From: Nesterenkonia haasae
GTDB taxonomy: Bacteria; Actinomycetota; Actinomycetes; Actinomycetales; Micrococcaceae
Length of the DNA: 64,000 bases
Assembly: GCF_010119385.1 (NCBI RefSeq)
Contig: NZ_VFIE01000019.1
Span: 262,302 to 326,301 of the forward strand
Direction of reading: 5' to 3'
Position 1 is the stretch's first letter. Each line of letters begins with the position of its first letter. The position numbers and the translations under genes were made by a program. The notes below the pieces were generated by a model. The model saw nothing but the letters and a program-made list of their open reading frames with translations. It searched no databases and was not told the origin of the DNA. This document shows, one piece after another, positions 44,549 through 52,565 of this stretch.

Positions 44549-45712
44549 CTACATGTTTAGTGCTGAGAATGATTTCGCCTGAGCGTTGGCCGTGTCGAGC
44601 AACAGCCTCGCAGCTACGGTCGCCCCGTCGGTGCGGATAGCACCGGCCAGAGCGGTGGCGCGTGCCCGAGTCTCAGGGTCCAGCGCAATAGTGAGAGGCC
44701 CCGATAGGGACTCAAAACTCGGTGTTGAACCCTCGTGTGCCGCCCCGATTCCCAATTCGGCTACTCTGAGGCCCTGGTAAGGCTGATCCGCCGCTTGGGG
44801 CACTACTACTTGTGGAGTGCCAGCCAGGGCGGCGGTCGTCGTAGTGCCAGCGCCTCCGTGGTGCATGATGGCCGCAACCCGGGGAAACAGCGCCTGCTGA
44901 TTGACATCTCCGACGATGAAGCAGTCGTCCTGGTCGTCAATTGCGGCCAGATCGGCCCACCCGCGTCGGAGGAGCACCCGGCGCCCCTTCGCCCGGATCG
45001 CCTCAATGGCTGCCCTTGCACTATCTTGTGTGATGCGCATGCTGCCAAAACCCACATACACGGGCGGGGCACCAGCATCTAGGAATGCCATCAACTCAGC
45101 TGCCACGGGCCGATCGTCTCGCAGGATCCACGCAGGGGTGCGCACGGTGCTGCCGCGTCCGGAGGCTCGCTGCGGTGCCAAAACCGGGTCCGCCGCCATC
45201 CACGGCTGGTCAGTAAACAGGAACTGACGGATATCATCAACCGGTGGCAGCCCGATAGCGGTCCGATGGGCATTGATCGGCGCGCCAACTAGCCTGTCTC
45301 TTTCTGGAGACTCCAGCTCCAGTCCAGGGGAAAAGAGCACAAACCGGTGTGGGATGGACAATTTCTCTGCCACCGACTGGGCAATAAAATGCAACATCCC
45401 CGTCGCCAAGAGGAGATCACATCCCTGCGCGGCCTCGGCGAGGATTTCGTATGTTGCGGCGATGTGCCTCGCTACGAACTCGTCAGCGTCCTCTACTCGC
45501 TCCTCCGCCGTCGACACTCCGTTCGCCCATGAACTCCACGGCTTTCCGAAAGGGACAAATGGCAACTTGGCACGTGTCATCAATTGTGCAAACTCTTCAT
45601 CCGGGGGTGCGCATACCTTCACTTCAGCACCCATGGCCCTTACCTGGGTTGCCAACGCGACAACTGGTTCGACGTCTCCTCGTGTCCCATACGTCGCCAA
45701 TACCACGCGCAT
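44549..45712 (-). CDS. rgt: GT1 glycosyltransferase, probable rifamycin-inactivating (Rgt-like)
   Basis: 387 residues from ATG 45712 (GGGAGAG ribosome site). The opening MRVVLATYGTRGDVEPVVAL and the donor-binding HHGGAGTTTTAALAGTPQVV with PQAADQPYQG place it among antibiotic UDP-glycosyltransferases (macrolide, vancomycin aglycone and rifamycin types). An RAE-like inverted repeat 59 bp upstream, next to a TATA-like -10, is the mark of actinobacterial rifamycin-inactivation genes, including rgt. The rifamycin assignment rests on that element plus family membership. Another macrocycle could be the target. Confidence 0.75.
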   Translation of the reverse strand: MRVVLATYGTRGDVEPVVALATQVRAMGAEVKVCAPPDEEFAQLMTRAKLPFVPFGKPWSSWANGVSTAEERVEDADEFVARHIAATYEILAEAAQGCDLLLATGMLHFIAQSVAEKLSIPHRFVLFSPGLELESPERDRLVGAPINAHRTAIGLPPVDDIRQFLFTDQPWMAADPVLAPQRASGRGSTVRTPAWILRDDRPVAAELMAFLDAGAPPVYVGFGSMRITQDSARAAIEAIRAKGRRVLLRRGWADLAAIDDQDDCFIVGDVNQQALFPRVAAIMHHGGAGTTTTAALAGTPQVVVPQAADQPYQGLRVAELGIGAAHEGSTPSFESLSGPLTIALDPETRARATALAGAIRTDGATVAARLLLDTANAQAKSFSALNM

Positions 45713-45770
45713 TTCATCTCTCCCATTCCTATGATTTAACTTCACAACCAATGATTTTGCGGCATGACCC

Positions 45771-45815
45771 AGGCCTTGCCACAAGCCCCCTGGTGCGCTA
45801 TATATTGAGAGTGGC
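45771..45815 (-). promoter_or_regulatory. RAE-like element and promoter of rgt
   Basis: On the minus strand the 19 bp GGGGCTTGTGGCAAGGCCT (45771-45789) is an inverted repeat close to the published rifamycin-associated element (GGGGCTTGCGGCAAGGCCC as I recall it). TATAGCG follows just upstream, then GCCACTCT (45808-45815). The whole 44-bp block matches the 55.5 kb copy at 37 positions. Confidence 0.8.
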
Positions 45816-46216
45816 AGGAAAAGGGAGGCTTCCTCCTACTGCCAGCTGTCACTTAAATTCTCTCTATCGAGTGCGACTCTATGGACGAACGATTCGCCCG
45901 GAGGATCCACTCAGCCATAAGTCGCCCAATGATTCGGCAACCGACTAAAAGTTCTGGGAGCGTTCCGCCCGTCTTGGACGTAGCGGCCGCAGAGGGCAGA
46001 GAAGCTGTTCCAAATCCGTCTCAGCGCACAATGTCATTTATTTGCGCATTACGCATATCGCTCCCGGCACTTGTCCCGAGTGCGCTGGTCCCCGCGGGCA
46101 TCGCCGCATTCCCAGGAAAGGTAGATCTGGTGGAGACAAGAATAGACACAGCATCGGAGTGGACCACCATGTCCAAATCCACTCTCGTATGAATCTGCCC
46201 GCTTGCGTTTTAGGAG
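45816..46216. other. Intergenic region without recognised gene
   Basis: About 400 bp between rgt's promoter and the TetR stop. Plus-strand readings up to 104 codons occur, but none has a ribosome site or a family that I recognise. It may hold eroded sequence. Confidence 0.4.
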
Positions 46217-47005
46217 CTATGAAGCCGATGGCGGAGAAGCAGGTGATCCGTCTGGCGGGCGAATCAGCGCCTCAATGCCGGCCAGGACCAATTCGAGCCC
46301 AGTATGGAACGATCGCTGCGAATCCCGGGCTGCGTCAAATAACTCGCCGAGGGTGCTTCCAACTCGGTCTGACACGGGGTAGTCGTTTTCGCTCATGAGG
46401 TGCTCTAAGGCCGGTGCGACGATCGCCCACCATTCAGTATCGGTAAGGCCGGAACGGTTCTCGGACTCGAAGTCACTGCGTTGGTCCCGAGCGGCGCCTT
46501 GCACCACATTCAGCAGCGTCGTAAGGCTGGCTTCCATATCCAGGTCAGAGAGGCCGATTCCATCCAGGACTTTCAGCTCGGTCTCGTATTTCCGACTGGC
46601 ATTAGGTCCCAGGAGGCTTCGCAGATCGTATACGTCAAGCAGCCAAGGATGCCGGATTAATAGTCCCCAGTTGCACATAGCCACTTGCTGTAGGCCGTCT
46701 CGCCAGGTACGGGTGTTCGTAGCGTTGGCTTTGTCGCTGTACAGCTCGCCGTAGACAGAATCGACCATCAGCGCCACGAGGTCCTCTTTGCTCGGGACAT
46801 GAGTGTAAAGCGCCATCGGGCTCACACCGAGTTGCTCGCCAATTTTCCGCATAGAGGTGGCTTCCAGCCCTTGGGCGTCAGCCAGATCAACTCCAGCCTG
46901 GACAATCTGCGTCACGCTGATCCCGCTTCGACCAGGCCTGGGGTGATGGCCCCAAAGAAGGTACAAGCTATGCACCAGCTGCGGGGCCGTCTTCTCAGTG
47001 CCCAT
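46217..47005 (-). CDS. TetR-family regulator (tetracycline-repressor-like C-terminus)
   Basis: 262 residues. HTH: ISVTQIVQAGVDLADAQGLE, then ATSMRKIGEQLGVSPMALYTHVPSKEDLVALM. The C-terminal half resembles TetR_C domains that bind drugs. It is divergent from the next ABC exporter, across 117 bp containing a perfect 19-bp palindrome. Confidence 0.88.
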   Translation of the reverse strand: MGTEKTAPQLVHSLYLLWGHHPRPGRSGISVTQIVQAGVDLADAQGLEATSMRKIGEQLGVSPMALYTHVPSKEDLVALMVDSVYGELYSDKANATNTRTWRDGLQQVAMCNWGLLIRHPWLLDVYDLRSLLGPNASRKYETELKVLDGIGLSDLDMEASLTTLLNVVQGAARDQRSDFESENRSGLTDTEWWAIVAPALEHLMSENDYPVSDRVGSTLGELFDAARDSQRSFHTGLELVLAGIEALIRPPDGSPASPPSAS

Positions 47006-47088
47006 AATTCTCCTGCATTCCGTGATCGGCCAGCCACATATGCCTGCTTATGTGCGAACACGATCAGGCTATCGTAGCCTTGCAGTGT

Positions 47089-47107
47089 ACGCCGTACATT
47101 ACGGCGT
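47089..47107. promoter_or_regulatory. Perfect palindromic operator upstream of the second ABC exporter
   Basis: ACGCCGTA (47089-47096), CAT, TACGGCGT (47100-47107): perfect 8-bp arms, 16 bp before the ATPase start. It is the expected site for the divergent TetR. Confidence 0.75.
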
Positions 47108-47122
47108 CAGAAAGGTTCAGAT

Positions 47123-48124
47123 ATGCAGGACATCGAAACCGCGATCTCACTTGAGGGCGTGCAGAAGAGCTATGGAGGGGCAAAAGGTACGTTGGTGCTG
47201 GATAACCTCGACCTCCAGGTTGCGCGCGGCAGCGTACACGGGATGCTGGGACCAAACGGAGCTGGTAAGACCACCGCGGTGCGGATCATGACCACCCTGC
47301 TGGCACCCGATGCCGGCAGGGTGGTGGTCGCTGGTGCTGATGCTGTCCACGAGTCTGGGCGGGTGCGTTCGCGAATCGGCTTGGTCGGCCAGTACGCCGC
47401 AGTGGACGAGGCACTCAGCGGGCGACAAAACCTAGTGATGTTCGCCCGCCTCAACCGATACCGCCCCGCGTCAGCAACTCGGCGTGCCGATGAGCTTCTG
47501 GAAAGATTCGGACTAGGGGAGGCTGCCGACCGTCAGGTCAAGACATACTCAGGTGGCATGCGCCGACGTGTTGATCTTGCAGCGGGTCTTGTCACAGCTC
47601 CTGATGTTTTGTTCGTCGATGAGCCGACCACGGGTCTCGATCCTGGGGTGCGCCAGGACGTCTGGACGGCAATCCGTGAACTCGTCCGCGAAGGCACCAC
47701 GGTGCTACTGACCACTCAATATCTGGAGGAGGCAGATCAGTTAGCCGATCGAATCTCGATGCTCGGGCGAGGTCGCGTAGTAGCCGAGGGCAGCCCAAGC
47801 CAGTTGAAAGCGACAGTCGGCGACGACTGGCTTGAGGTGACCCCCGAGAGCGAAGCAGATTGGCCACTGTTTCGCCAGAAACTATCCAAATGGTCAAGCG
47901 GGGAGGTCAGTCTCGTCGATGGTGTCATCCGAGTACCGCTGGCCAACCGAAGCTCCTCAATGATAGGGGCCACCGCAGCACTTCATGAAGCCACCTTGCC
48001 GGTTCGCGACCTCGCTCTACGCACACCAAGTCTAGACGAGGTCTTCGTCCAAATCAGCGGACAGACAGCGCTCGAAACGCACCACCACATAACCCCGGAA
48101 ACTGCTGGGAAGGACACCAAATGA
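47123..48124 (+). CDS. ABC exporter ATPase (DrrA-like)
   Basis: 333 residues. Walker A LGPNGAGKTT, signature YSGGMRRRVDLAAG, Walker B VLFVDEPTTGLDPG, and the daunorubicin-resistance C-terminal domain. Overlaps the permease gene by 4 bp (ATGA). It is the second exporter module of this block. Confidence 0.92.
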   Translation: MQDIETAISLEGVQKSYGGAKGTLVLDNLDLQVARGSVHGMLGPNGAGKTTAVRIMTTLLAPDAGRVVVAGADAVHESGRVRSRIGLVGQYAAVDEALSGRQNLVMFARLNRYRPASATRRADELLERFGLGEAADRQVKTYSGGMRRRVDLAAGLVTAPDVLFVDEPTTGLDPGVRQDVWTAIRELVREGTTVLLTTQYLEEADQLADRISMLGRGRVVAEGSPSQLKATVGDDWLEVTPESEADWPLFRQKLSKWSSGEVSLVDGVIRVPLANRSSSMIGATAALHEATLPVRDLALRTPSLDEVFVQISGQTALETHHHITPETAGKDTK

Positions 48125-48957
48125 ACACCTCCACGACTCCCATCACCACTAAGCCTGACGGCTCGACCTCTCCGGCAGCTCGCGCACTCGCTGACACCTG
48201 GACTATCACTCTCCGAGACCTCCAACACTGGCGCCACATGCTTGGGACCAGGATCTTCAACTGGGTTTGGCCGATCATCTTGATGACACTTTTCTTGGGA
48301 CTGATGGGAGGCGCACTCGGCTACGCCCTGGGTGGAAGCTACCTGAACTTCGTGATGCCCGGGGTGCTGGCGATGACAGTCTTCCTGGGGCTCGAGGGAA
48401 CGATGGCGGCAGTAAGTCAAGACTCTTCTCGCGGGGTCACAGACCGTTTCCGCTCGTTGCCGATGAGTGGCATCGCGGTGGTCGGGGGGCGCTGTATCGC
48501 AGATCTGTTGGATTCCCTGGTCTCGCTCACTGTGGTGTTTGGCGCTGGCCTAATATTTGGGTGGCGACCCGATACCACCGGCGCCGAGGCACTCGCCGTC
48601 CTGGGGCTCTTGCTATTGCTCCGGGTAGCGATGCTCTGGACCGGCATCTTCGTAGGGCTAAAAGCGCCTACTCCTGAGTCCCTGGGTCCGATTAACATGT
48701 TGGTCTGGCCGATCCTGTTCTTTTCCAGCGTCTTTGTCGACACTGCGACCATGCCCCGATGGCTGGGAACCATCGCTGACGCCAACCCCCTTTCCGCCAC
48801 CGCGACCACGGTTCGCGAACTCCTCGGTGCACCTATGACCGGTGGTGAGACATGGTTTGCCGAACACGCTTCGACCTTCGCAGTGGTTTGGCCTGGACTA
48901 CTCATTGCGATATTTCTGCCTTTGGCAGTGTCGACCTATCGGCACCTGCGCAGCTGA
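48121..48957 (+). CDS. ABC-2 type exporter permease (DrrB-like)
   Basis: 278 residues with six predicted helices. Typical segments are LGTRIFNWVWPIILMTLFLG and FSSVFVDTATMPRWLGTIADANPLSATATTVREL (the ABC-2 signature). It pairs with the upstream ATPase. Confidence 0.9.
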   Translation: MNTSTTPITTKPDGSTSPAARALADTWTITLRDLQHWRHMLGTRIFNWVWPIILMTLFLGLMGGALGYALGGSYLNFVMPGVLAMTVFLGLEGTMAAVSQDSSRGVTDRFRSLPMSGIAVVGGRCIADLLDSLVSLTVVFGAGLIFGWRPDTTGAEALAVLGLLLLLRVAMLWTGIFVGLKAPTPESLGPINMLVWPILFFSSVFVDTATMPRWLGTIADANPLSATATTVRELLGAPMTGGETWFAEHASTFAVVWPGLLIAIFLPLAVSTYRHLRS

Positions 48958-49085
48958 CCGCCACGGCGGGCACGAGCGTGACAGGTTGCACCGGCTATTC
49001 GAGAGCGTGGGCTAGTGAAGCTTTGGCGTTTCCGATGGATAAGACAACTTTAGAATCGACGCAGCTTCATGCCATATCTCAGTCT

Positions 49086-49170
49086 CAATCGAATGTGCAT
49101 TGGATACACAGTGTGTGTAATACTCTGTGTATGACCTACACGGATTATCGGCTGGACCTGTCAGGCAGCT
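49086..49170 (+). pseudogene. Orphan copy of a TetR/ABC-exporter promoter-operator and first codons
   Basis: This stretch is the reverse complement of the 43.54 kb control region. It has the shared GTGCATT, perfect operator arms ATACACAG (49104-49111) and CTGTGTAT (49125-49132) 13 bp apart, then ATGACCTACAC (49131) as at the DrrA-like start. The reading dies after about 22 codons. No exporter follows; a DedA gene begins at 49219. It is probably what remains of a deleted exporter module. Confidence 0.8.
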
Positions 49171-49218
49171 TTAACTCAACGACCTGCGCTCGGTGTCTGA
49201 GCGAGCAGATCTGATCCC

Positions 49219-49935
49219 ATGTTGGCTTTTGACTTTTCGGAGTCCTACACGAAGTGGGGTTTCTGGTTATTCCTAGTACAGGGATTGGCCGTGGCACTGA
49301 CTGCTCTGGTGCCGCCCTTGCCTTCAGAGTTCATGGTCATCGCTTCCGGGGCTTTGGCCGCAGAAGGTCTCGTACCGATCCATGGTGCATTCTTTGCAAC
49401 TTTCGCCGGCTGCCTGGCAGGTGATATCGGGCTCTACGCGCTGTTTAGGTACAAGTTCATCCGGGTGCTCTATCGCTGGAGGTGGGGGCGCCTGCTGCAT
49501 CGGAAGATTCTTCGGATTTCTTTGCACGCTGGCGGCCCCTCCACCTGGGCAGGGCTGCTGGTGGTCTTCGCTATGCCGTTTGGCCGGTCAGCTGCTATGG
49601 CTACTGCCGGGATGATGCGAATGAGCTGGGCCCGGCTTCTGAGCTTGGCCATCACGGGAGGATTCATGTGGTCCTGGTGGCTGATCGGCCTGGGCTTTCT
49701 ACCCACCTCTGCCACGGATCTCCCGCCCTGGCTGAGCACGGTTCTTGGAATCACCGTTGGCTCTGCCGCAGGGGCAGCAATCGCTTACATCGGCACCCGC
49801 AGACGTCGCGCGCAGCGCCAACACAGACTCGAGGCCTCTCCTCGTAAACATGTAGTCCCCGCAGGGGAACCCCCGAAGAGAGAAACCACCTCACGATGCC
49901 AGATACACCCAACTCTAGAAGGAGACCACTCATGA
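49219..49935 (+). CDS. DedA-family membrane protein
   Basis: 238 residues. The first helix region is [20 protein letters not shown], followed by [30 protein letters not shown] and the conserved [20 protein letters not shown] segment. Members are undecaprenyl phosphate or lipid flippases. The stop overlaps the ino1 ATG (ATGA), which suggests one operon with inositol phosphate synthesis. Confidence 0.85.
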   Translation: MLAFDFSESYTKWGFWLFLVQGLAVALTALVPPLPSEFMVIASGALAAEGLVPIHGAFFATFAGCLAGDIGLYALFRYKFIRVLYRWRWGRLLHRKILRISLHAGGPSTWAGLLVVFAMPFGRSAAMATAGMMRMSWARLLSLAITGGFMWSWWLIGLGFLPTSATDLPPWLSTVLGITVGSAAGAAIAYIGTRRRRAQRQHRLEASPRKHVVPAGEPPKRETTSRCQIHPTLEGDHS

Positions 49936-51017
49936 ATAACCACCCTATCCGTGTGGCTTTGGTAGGTATCGGCAATTGTGCCGCCTCCCTGGCCCAAGGT
50001 GTGGAGTACTACAAGGATGCCCCCGAGGACCAGGACGTGCCTGGGCTGATGCACCTGCGCTTCGGCAACTACCACGTCGGTGATATTCAGTTCGCGGCCG
50101 CTTTCGATGTCGATGACAACAAAGTAGGCAAAGACCTCTCCGAGGCCATCCATGCCAGCCAGAACAATACGCTCACTTTCGCCGAAGTCCCCCACAGCAA
50201 CCTCATCGTAGAGCGCGGACCCACACTCGACGGCCTGGGCGAGTACTACCGCCAGACCATCAGCGAGTCCCCCCTGGAACCAGTCGACGTAGTTGCCACG
50301 CTGAAAAAAGCCGAAGTCGATGTCATTGTCTGCTACCTACCCGTCGGCTCAGATGAAGCCACTCAGTTTTACGCCCAAGCAGCCATCGATGCTGGCTGCG
50401 CGTTCGTCAACGCACTGCCAGTCTTCATCGCCAGCACCAAGAAGTGGGCTGATAAGTTCACCAGGGCAGGACTGCCGATCATCGGCGATGACATTAAATC
50501 CCAAGTCGGAGCCACTATCATCCACCGGAAACTAGCTCACCTATTTGAAGACCGCGGAGTCCACCTGGACCAGACATATCAGCTGAACTTCGGCGGGAAC
50601 ATGGACTTCAAGAACATGCTTCAACGCGACCGACTGGAATCCAAAAAGACCTCTAAGACCCAGGCAGTAACCTCCAGCACCACCGCGGATCTCCGAGAAC
50701 GAGATGTTCACATAGGTCCCAGCGACTATGTTCCCTGGCTAGATGACCGCAAGTGGGCATACATCCGGCTAGAGGGCCGCAACTTCGGTGACGCGCCCCT
50801 CGCGATTGAGCTGAAACTGGAAGTCTGGGATTCCCCGAACTCCGCCGGAGTGATCATCGACGCCATCCGCGCGGCCAAAATCGGCTTGGATCGCAAACTC
50901 GGCGGACCACTGATCTCAGCCTCAGCCTACTTTATGAAATCCCCACCACAGCAGTACCATGACGATCTCGCCCATGAGTACGTGGAGGCTTTTATCCGCG
51001 GCCACGGGAGCCCTTGA
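49932..51017 (+). CDS. ino1: Inositol-3-phosphate synthase
   Basis: 361 residues from ATG 49932 (AAGGAGA ribosome site). Converts glucose-6-P to inositol-3-phosphate with NAD. NAD site [20 protein letters not shown], then [20 protein letters not shown], and the active-site region [20 protein letters not shown] plus [13 protein letters not shown]. Normal actinobacterial length. Third-position A/T use is higher than in backbone genes, consistent with acquisition. Confidence 0.95.
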   Translation: MNNHPIRVALVGIGNCAASLAQGVEYYKDAPEDQDVPGLMHLRFGNYHVGDIQFAAAFDVDDNKVGKDLSEAIHASQNNTLTFAEVPHSNLIVERGPTLDGLGEYYRQTISESPLEPVDVVATLKKAEVDVIVCYLPVGSDEATQFYAQAAIDAGCAFVNALPVFIASTKKWADKFTRAGLPIIGDDIKSQVGATIIHRKLAHLFEDRGVHLDQTYQLNFGGNMDFKNMLQRDRLESKKTSKTQAVTSSTTADLRERDVHIGPSDYVPWLDDRKWAYIRLEGRNFGDAPLAIELKLEVWDSPNSAGVIIDAIRAAKIGLDRKLGGPLISASAYFMKSPPQQYHDDLAHEYVEAFIRGHGSP

Positions 51018-51020
51018 TTG

Positions 51021-51797
51021 GTGAACCTCTCCACTTCGGCCGCTACCTCATCCATACCAAGGCAGAAACCAAGACATCACGGCACGCTGCCATTCCTGCT
51101 ACGCCAGTCTCTGGTAGTCCTAGTAGCAGTCATCACCTACTTCGGAGTCCGACATTTCACTGAAGGGAGCACAGAAAACGCCACACGCAACGCCGAGCTG
51201 GTCATCAACCTCCAAGAGAGGATCGGCATCAGTGTAGAACGTGACTTCCAGGCCTGGGCACTAGAACTGCCTGGAATACAGCAGGCCATGAACACGATCT
51301 ACATATGGGGGCACTGGCCAGTCATCGTGACAACACTGGGTTGGTTGGCCTGGAAGAAACGCGAGAAGTTCACACTCTACCGAAACACCTTAGTAATCTC
51401 CGGACTAGTGGGAATGGTCATCGTTGCCACCTTCCCCATGGCACCGCCACGACTACTCGACATCGGAGTCATAGATACCGTCACCATGCACTCCGAAGCT
51501 TACCGAGTACTACAGCCCCCGTCGTTGACCAACCAGTACGCAGCCATGCCAAGTTTCCACTTCGGCTGGAACCTACTCATAGGAATCGCACTGGCACGAG
51601 AAGCACCTGCCTTATGGGCCCGGATCATCGGATGGGGACTACCACTGCTCATGCTGCTCAGCATCGTAATCACCGGCAATCACTTCATCCTCGACGCCGC
51701 GGCCGGGGCAGCGATCATCCTAACGAGCCTAGCCGTCAGCACACGCCACCAACGAAGAATCGACACCAAAGACTCCACAGAACCACCCAACACCTAA
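51021..51797 (+). CDS. PAP2-family membrane phosphatase
   Basis: 258 residues from GTG 51021 (TTG 51018 is also possible). Several helices, with the phosphatase motifs FPMAPPRLLDIGVIDT, YAAMPSFHFGWNLLIG and ITGNHFILDAAAGA. It resembles the inositol-phosphorylceramide-synthase-like PAP2 subgroup. It starts four bases after ino1, so it may dephosphorylate inositol phosphate or transfer phosphoinositol to a lipid. This is inference. Confidence 0.87.
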   Translation: MNLSTSAATSSIPRQKPRHHGTLPFLLRQSLVVLVAVITYFGVRHFTEGSTENATRNAELVINLQERIGISVERDFQAWALELPGIQQAMNTIYIWGHWPVIVTTLGWLAWKKREKFTLYRNTLVISGLVGMVIVATFPMAPPRLLDIGVIDTVTMHSEAYRVLQPPSLTNQYAAMPSFHFGWNLLIGIALAREAPALWARIIGWGLPLLMLLSIVITGNHFILDAAAGAAIILTSLAVSTRHQRRIDTKDSTEPPNT

Positions 51798-52565
51798 GCA
51801 CAACCGATCGCTCTTTTTTGCATTGTCAATCCCGACCGCGGTGACCTCCATAATCATCCGCCTACTAGTCTTCTAGATACCCCGCCCGCGCAGTAATCTG
51901 CAGACTACAACGCCGACATCACCGAACGTTCCAAAAGCCTAACCAGCACCAGAACCAATCGAAGAGAATCTCTCGAGATAAATACTGAATTAGGCATACT
52001 CAAACAGATTACATAATTTATATTATATATTGATAGAACGGTGCTGCGGTGGTTATCTCTGCCTCGGCAATTCCACCAGTAGGGGCCGAGTTCACATAAT
52101 GTAGCCTCACACCGTTCCCACAATCACTGGTGAATAGTGAACTTGCACTGGTCCAATGATTTCGGCCATCGACATTCATCTGTAGGCCGGGCTTCAGCAA
52201 CTGGGGAATCGTTTTTGCGACTTTCTTATTGGGCGTATCTCGATCTCTGCTGCCCACACGTGGAGGCACCACAGCTTGCATTGCTGGACCGTGCCAAGCT
52301 CTCTGATTCTGATTGCTAGCCGAAGGCGAGGTATCACCAAAACATAACATTGCGATTTGCTCGGGATGGCCACGGTCTGGTCCTGAGATGCTCCCGCGAC
52401 GACGACGCGATCATGACCAATACGACCGACATAATGGACCGATACCCAAGATGTTCGCAATCCAGCCCAGTTTTTCGGGACGGGTCTCCCGCCGAAGCCG
52501 GTCGGGGTGGCCAGTCTCGGTGTTCTGCGCTTCCATCGCCTGGGTACGCTAACACGTGGAACACC
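51798..52565. other. 768-bp AT-richer region without recognised gene
   Basis: Between the PAP2 stop and the helR stop. GC falls noticeably around 51960-52040 (an AT-only stretch near 52014-52030). A plus-strand reading near 51906-52016 looks weakly coding (ends NTELGILKQIT) but has no visible start or family. I see no tRNA or transposase. Confidence 0.4.
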
